Positions 61,111 to 64,000 of a DNA stretch of 64,000 nt are shown piece after piece. The first letter of the stretch is position 1; every line of letters starts with the position of its first letter. The stretch is from an uncultured Macellibacteroides sp. (GTDB lineage Bacteria; Bacteroidota; Bacteroidia; Bacteroidales; Tannerellaceae). The position numbers and the translations under genes were made by a program. The stretch lies in the NCBI RefSeq assembly GCF_963667135.1, contig NZ_OY762974.1:3795054-3859053 (forward strand). Direction: 5' to 3'. The notes under the pieces are model-generated. The model was given only the letters and a program-made list of their open reading frames with translations. It was not told the origin of the DNA and did not search any database.

Positions 61111-62529
61111 TCAAGCTATTCCATTCAACATTCCGTAGAAATACATTGGTTTTAAAATGTACACCTTTAGAACCCATGCCAACCACTGTTCGTGAGACAT
61201 ATCCATTGCTGTGAACGGGAAGCTGGGTTTTGGATTTTTGTCATAGTCGAATTCGCAAAGCAATACTTTTCCATACTCGGTTATAATGGGACAAGCAGCA
61301 TAACCATCATATTTTTCCTTCGGCTCTTTGCCTTCCATCAGCGAAATAAGATTCTTGGCTGCCAAAGGAACCTGCATACGTATCGCGGCAGAGGTCTTAC
61401 TTGTAGGAATTCCAGCCACATCTCCCAAGCTGATAATATTATTATATGTTTTGTGAACCAACGTTTCTTTGTCCACCATCACCCAGCTTTCGGCAGCCAG
61501 CTTTCCTTCTGTCCAACCCAGTCCGGCTTCGCGTACAAAATCGGGAGCCGACATGGGAGGTAAAAAGTGAAGGAAGTCATATTCCTCGATAAAGGGAGTA
61601 ATAATCTTATCTTCCACCGAACTCACTTTTCCGGTTAGTTCGTCTTTAACCTCCTTTTGAACCTTCTCTACCCTATTGAAATAAACCTTCTTTGCTGCCG
61701 TATCAATTCCTTTTACACGGTAGTTTAACGTTACGCTAACGTTTCTTTCCTTATAAATTTCTTCAAGTCTGGGTGTATAGAACTTCACATCATATAATTC
61801 GTGTGCAGTCGTAAAATAATCAAGCTTTACCTTGTCGCGCGTATTTTCCTGCCGTGTATAATGTTCGGTAAGCAGACAAATCTTTTTGGGAGCACCACCG
61901 CATTTATGCTTGGTATAGGTATCCGTATAAATACCTCTTCCTCCTTTTTTTGAAAACTCCTGAATAGCATTCCATGTTTTTTGAGCTCCTTCGAAATCAT
62001 AGATGCAATGAGCGTTTCCAGCTCCAAGAGTTTCGCGGGTAATACCTTCGACCTGATTCCAGTTTATTTGTAAACCGGGAGTAAGAACCAGAAAATCGTA
62101 AGCCAGTTTACCATTGTTATTTGTGGTTACTTCGTTAGCGACCGGATCGACAGCAGCAACAGAGTCTTTGATCCACTTAACACCCGAAGGAATGCAGGTG
62201 TCCTGTTTTTTATATACATCTTCGGGTTTATAAACGCCAGAAGCAATCAAGGTAAATCCTGGCTGATAATACTGGCGGTCACTTGGATCTATAAGTGTAA
62301 CATCCGGTTCGTCCAACCATTTCATCAAACGGGCAGCCATACTAATACCGGCAGCACCACCACCTATAATTACAATTTTACCTTTTGCCTTACTAGAGAA
62401 AGCTTTGGATTCTGATGTTCCTGCAACAGTAAGAAGACCAGTCATCGCCATTAACTTAAAAAAATGACGACGATCCATACCTGCCTTTTCCAATTGTTCC
62501 AACGTCCGTTGAAATTCGTTGTTATTCAT
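61111..62529 (-). CDS. Tat-exported FAD oxidoreductase, sulfide:quinone oxidoreductase-like
   Basis: A 472-aa flavoprotein. The N-terminus carries a twin-arginine signal (MDRRHFFKLMAMTGLLTVAG, Arg20-Arg21), unusual for SQR, which is normally cytosolic-side. FAD binding is at KIVIIGGGAAGISMAARLM. Cysteines at about 112, 175, 210 and 218 could include the redox-active pair; HKCGGAPKKIC resembles the SQR/flavocytochrome c sulfide dehydrogenase group. It would oxidise sulfide, passing electrons to quinone. The neighbouring sulfur exporter supports this. Start is the ATG at 62529; its promoter is only near-consensus (TACCTTTA). Confidence 0.85.
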   Translation of the reverse strand: MNNNEFQRTLEQLEKAGMDRRHFFKLMAMTGLLTVAGTSESKAFSSKAKGKIVIIGGGAAGISMAARLMKWLDEPDVTLIDPSDRQYYQPGFTLIASGVYKPEDVYKKQDTCIPSGVKWIKDSVAAVDPVANEVTTNNNGKLAYDFLVLTPGLQINWNQVEGITRETLGAGNAHCIYDFEGAQKTWNAIQEFSKKGGRGIYTDTYTKHKCGGAPKKICLLTEHYTRQENTRDKVKLDYFTTAHELYDVKFYTPRLEEIYKERNVSVTLNYRVKGIDTAAKKVYFNRVEKVQKEVKDELTGKVSSVEDKIITPFIEEYDFLHFLPPMSAPDFVREAGLGWTEGKLAAESWVMVDKETLVHKTYNNIISLGDVAGIPTSKTSAAIRMQVPLAAKNLISLMEGKEPKEKYDGYAACPIITEYGKVLLCEFDYDKNPKPSFPFTAMDMSHEQWLAWVLKVYILKPMYFYGMLNGIA

Positions 62530-62721
62530 GAATAGATTTTTTTATAGATTACACAAAAACAATTTTGCCTTATTAATTATGTCGTAAAGGTAAAATATAA
62601 CCATAAGCAAAACTAATCGTTTTTTTTAATGCCGTATAACTTTTTGTTATAATATTTCTAAATTGAAACTAAATTGTAAGGTTACTTCAAGGAGTTTTAT
62701 ATATCCATAGAAATTATCCCG

Positions 62722-62729
62722 TATCTTTG
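62722..62729 (+). promoter_or_regulatory. -7 promoter element for the EamA transporter gene
   Basis: TATCTTTG, 20 nt before the ATG at 62750. Confidence 0.6.
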
Positions 62730-62749
62730 CGCTCATTAAAATGTGACAG

Positions 62750-63622
62750 ATGATTAAATCAAATAAAACAAGTGGTTTTCTTTTTGGACTGCTTTCTTCC
62801 GCTTGTTTCGGATTAATTCCACTATTTACACTTCCTGTCATGCACAAGGGCATGACGTTCGAATCCATACTGCTGTACAGGTTTATTTTTGCTTGCACGG
62901 CCCTTGCAGTTATGATGTTTGCAAGAAAAGAATCGTTTCGCATTCAACTTAAAAACATTCCCTCACTCCTGCTATTGGCTCTATTATACGACATGTCTGC
63001 CCTCTTTCTGTTTTGGGGTTACGAATTTATGTCTAGCGGCGTGGCAACAACAATCCACTTCACTTATCCAGTGCTCACCACTTTAATCATGATGGTTTTC
63101 TTTAAAGAGAAGAAATCGGCATGGAGATTCATAGCCATCGCATTGGCTGTAATTGGCGTGTTTCTTTTATCGTACGGCGATACATCAGGCCAAATTACCC
63201 CAACCGGCCTCTTTATCGTTCTGTTGTCCGCTCTTGGATATGCGCTCTATCTGGCAACTATCAGTCAGCTGCGTGCAAGAAAGATGAGAGGATTACCCTT
63301 CACATTCTATGTTTTTTTGTTTGGGACCCTATTTCTATTAGTTGGCATTGAAACAACCGGAAACATTCAACCTATTACCGATCTCGGAACTGTAGGTTAC
63401 TTATTTCTATTAGCTTTGATACCAACTGTTGTAGCCAACCTGGCACTTGTAAAAGCCATCAAAAGTATCGGGTCCACTTTATCCTCAGTTTTGGGAGCCA
63501 TGGAACCGGTAACTGCCGTATGTGTAGGAATTCTGGTTTTTGGCGAAGCATTTACCGGGAGCATCGGTGTTGGCATTGCCTTAATCATCTCTGCCGTCAT
63601 CATAATCATTCTTAAACGATAA
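62750..63622 (+). CDS. EamA-family (DMT superfamily) permease
   Basis: A 290-aa inner-membrane protein with ten hydrophobic segments in two EamA repeats. GLLSSACFGLIPLFTLPVMH and the C-terminal LVKAIKSIGSTLSSVLGAME-PVTAV are typical. These transporters export amino acids, nucleosides or other metabolites; the substrate is unknown. A cupin gene follows 24 nt later. Confidence 0.92.
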   Translation: MIKSNKTSGFLFGLLSSACFGLIPLFTLPVMHKGMTFESILLYRFIFACTALAVMMFARKESFRIQLKNIPSLLLLALLYDMSALFLFWGYEFMSSGVATTIHFTYPVLTTLIMMVFFKEKKSAWRFIAIALAVIGVFLLSYGDTSGQITPTGLFIVLLSALGYALYLATISQLRARKMRGLPFTFYVFLFGTLFLLVGIETTGNIQPITDLGTVGYLFLLALIPTVVANLALVKAIKSIGSTLSSVLGAMEPVTAVCVGILVFGEAFTGSIGVGIALIISAVIIIILKR

Positions 63623-63646
63623 CAACCTATTAAAATATATACTACG

Positions 63647-63985
63647 ATGAGTGTAATTAAATATTCGGAAGCAAAAGTAAGTAAGGTAAGCAATACGATT
63701 GAGAGACGGTTAATCCATACAAGCAATCTGCTGACTGCCATTGTGGATTTCTACGGCGGACCAGCTACTGAGCCAGATCCATATCATTGTCATCCTCATG
63801 AGCAAACTTCCTATATAGCCGAAGGAGAAATACTGTTTTTTATTGAAAATGAAGCTCCCGTACGCCTTAACTCAGGCGATATGTTTGCTGTTCCCTCCGG
63901 TAAAAAGCATGCTATTCAACTCCTCTCACCTACTGCCCGATTAATAGACAGCTTTAATCCGGTAAGAGAAGATTTCTTAGATTGA
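63647..63985 (+). CDS. single-domain cupin protein
   Basis: A 112-aa beta-barrel protein. The first cupin motif is YHCHPHEQTSYIAEGE, with His residues and Glu for a metal, and the second is VPSGKKHAIQLL. Cupins of this size are enzymes or sugar/ligand-binding proteins; no reaction can be named. It is probably cotranscribed with the permease, hinting at a shared substrate. Confidence 0.88.
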   Translation: MSVIKYSEAKVSKVSNTIERRLIHTSNLLTAIVDFYGGPATEPDPYHCHPHEQTSYIAEGEILFFIENEAPVRLNSGDMFAVPSGKKHAIQLLSPTARLIDSFNPVREDFLD

Positions 63986-64000
63986 GCGAAAGATGAATGT

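Noticed and set aside
1-64000. CRISPR arrays, rRNA genes, intact insertion sequences, integrases or prophage genes
   Set aside because: No regularly spaced direct repeats, rRNA motifs or transposase/integrase genes were seen by eye. The palindrome clusters are too short and irregular for CRISPR.

Overview
The window looks like chromosomal DNA from an anaerobic or microaerophilic member of the Bacteroidales (Parabacteroides/Dysgonomonas-like; I cannot name the species). Three things point there. Promoters carry the Bacteroidetes -7 element TAnnTTTG, sometimes with TTG about 19-21 nt upstream. The gene families are typical of the order: GH97, BF3164-type propeller lipoprotein, DUF4199, DUF3472, 'putative porin', KorDABC. 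Shine-Dalgarno sequences are weak and the DNA is moderately AT-rich. I see no rRNA operon, CRISPR array, intact insertion sequence or prophage. It reads as ordinary core and accessory chromosome, with repeats and likely small RNAs in the longer gene-poor gaps.

Layout. 0-5.3 kb: a SIMPL-domain protein cut by the window edge, pyruvoyl-dependent arginine decarboxylase, a glycine-zipper lipoprotein, iron/manganese superoxide dismutase followed by a probable small RNA, a subtilisin-like lipoprotein protease and a SnoaL-like lipoprotein. 5.4-8.9 kb: a tight leftward operon aguA-aguB-pabB-pabC (putrescine and p-aminobenzoate synthesis); with the arginine decarboxylase the complete arginine-agmatine-putrescine route is present. 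9-13 kb: a GH97 alpha-galactosidase divergent from a double-SGNH hydrolase, then a hotdog thioesterase. 13.4-17.5 kb: glnS, a TPR protein and a DUF368 polyprenyl-phosphate transporter. 17.7-20.5 kb: a four-subunit 2-oxoacid:ferredoxin oxidoreductase operon with a small membrane protein inside it. 20.7-26.3 kb: DUF3472 protein, putative porin, solute-binding protein, DEAD-box helicase. 26.7-26.9 kb: SRP RNA and tRNA-Thr one base apart. 27-32.7 kb: DUF4199 protein, glycosyltransferase, nitroreductase, MntP, then a dehydratase/GntP permease pair. 32.8-39.6 kb: ApbE and two tandem histidine kinases with periplasmic binding-protein-like sensors. 39.6-45.7 kb: phosphoethanolamine transferase, an unknown protein, recJ and recQ.

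45.7-50.8 kb: an outer-membrane protein behind a structured leader, a Crp-type regulator, an SDR enzyme, a propeller lipoprotein, a small membrane protein, and a gene-poor stretch with nested palindromes and a likely structured RNA. 50.8-55.5 kb: GH27 and GH36 alpha-galactosidases around a 3-methyladenine glycosylase. 55.6-64 kb: a ferritin-like/VIT1 metal transporter, a deacetylase/serine-hydrolase fusion, a sulfur cluster (YeiH-type exporter, LysR regulator, Tat-exported sulfide:quinone oxidoreductase-like protein), a DMT permease and a cupin.

The best leads for something undescribed are the promoter-linked structured RNA candidate near 50.49-50.65 kb, the three-hairpin RNA behind sodB, the structured leader at 45.76-45.97 kb, the tiny ORFs ahead of recJ and between tag and the GH36 gene, the small membrane protein in the kor operon, and the deacetylase/serine-hydrolase fusion. 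Everything here was read by eye; no database search or folding program was run.
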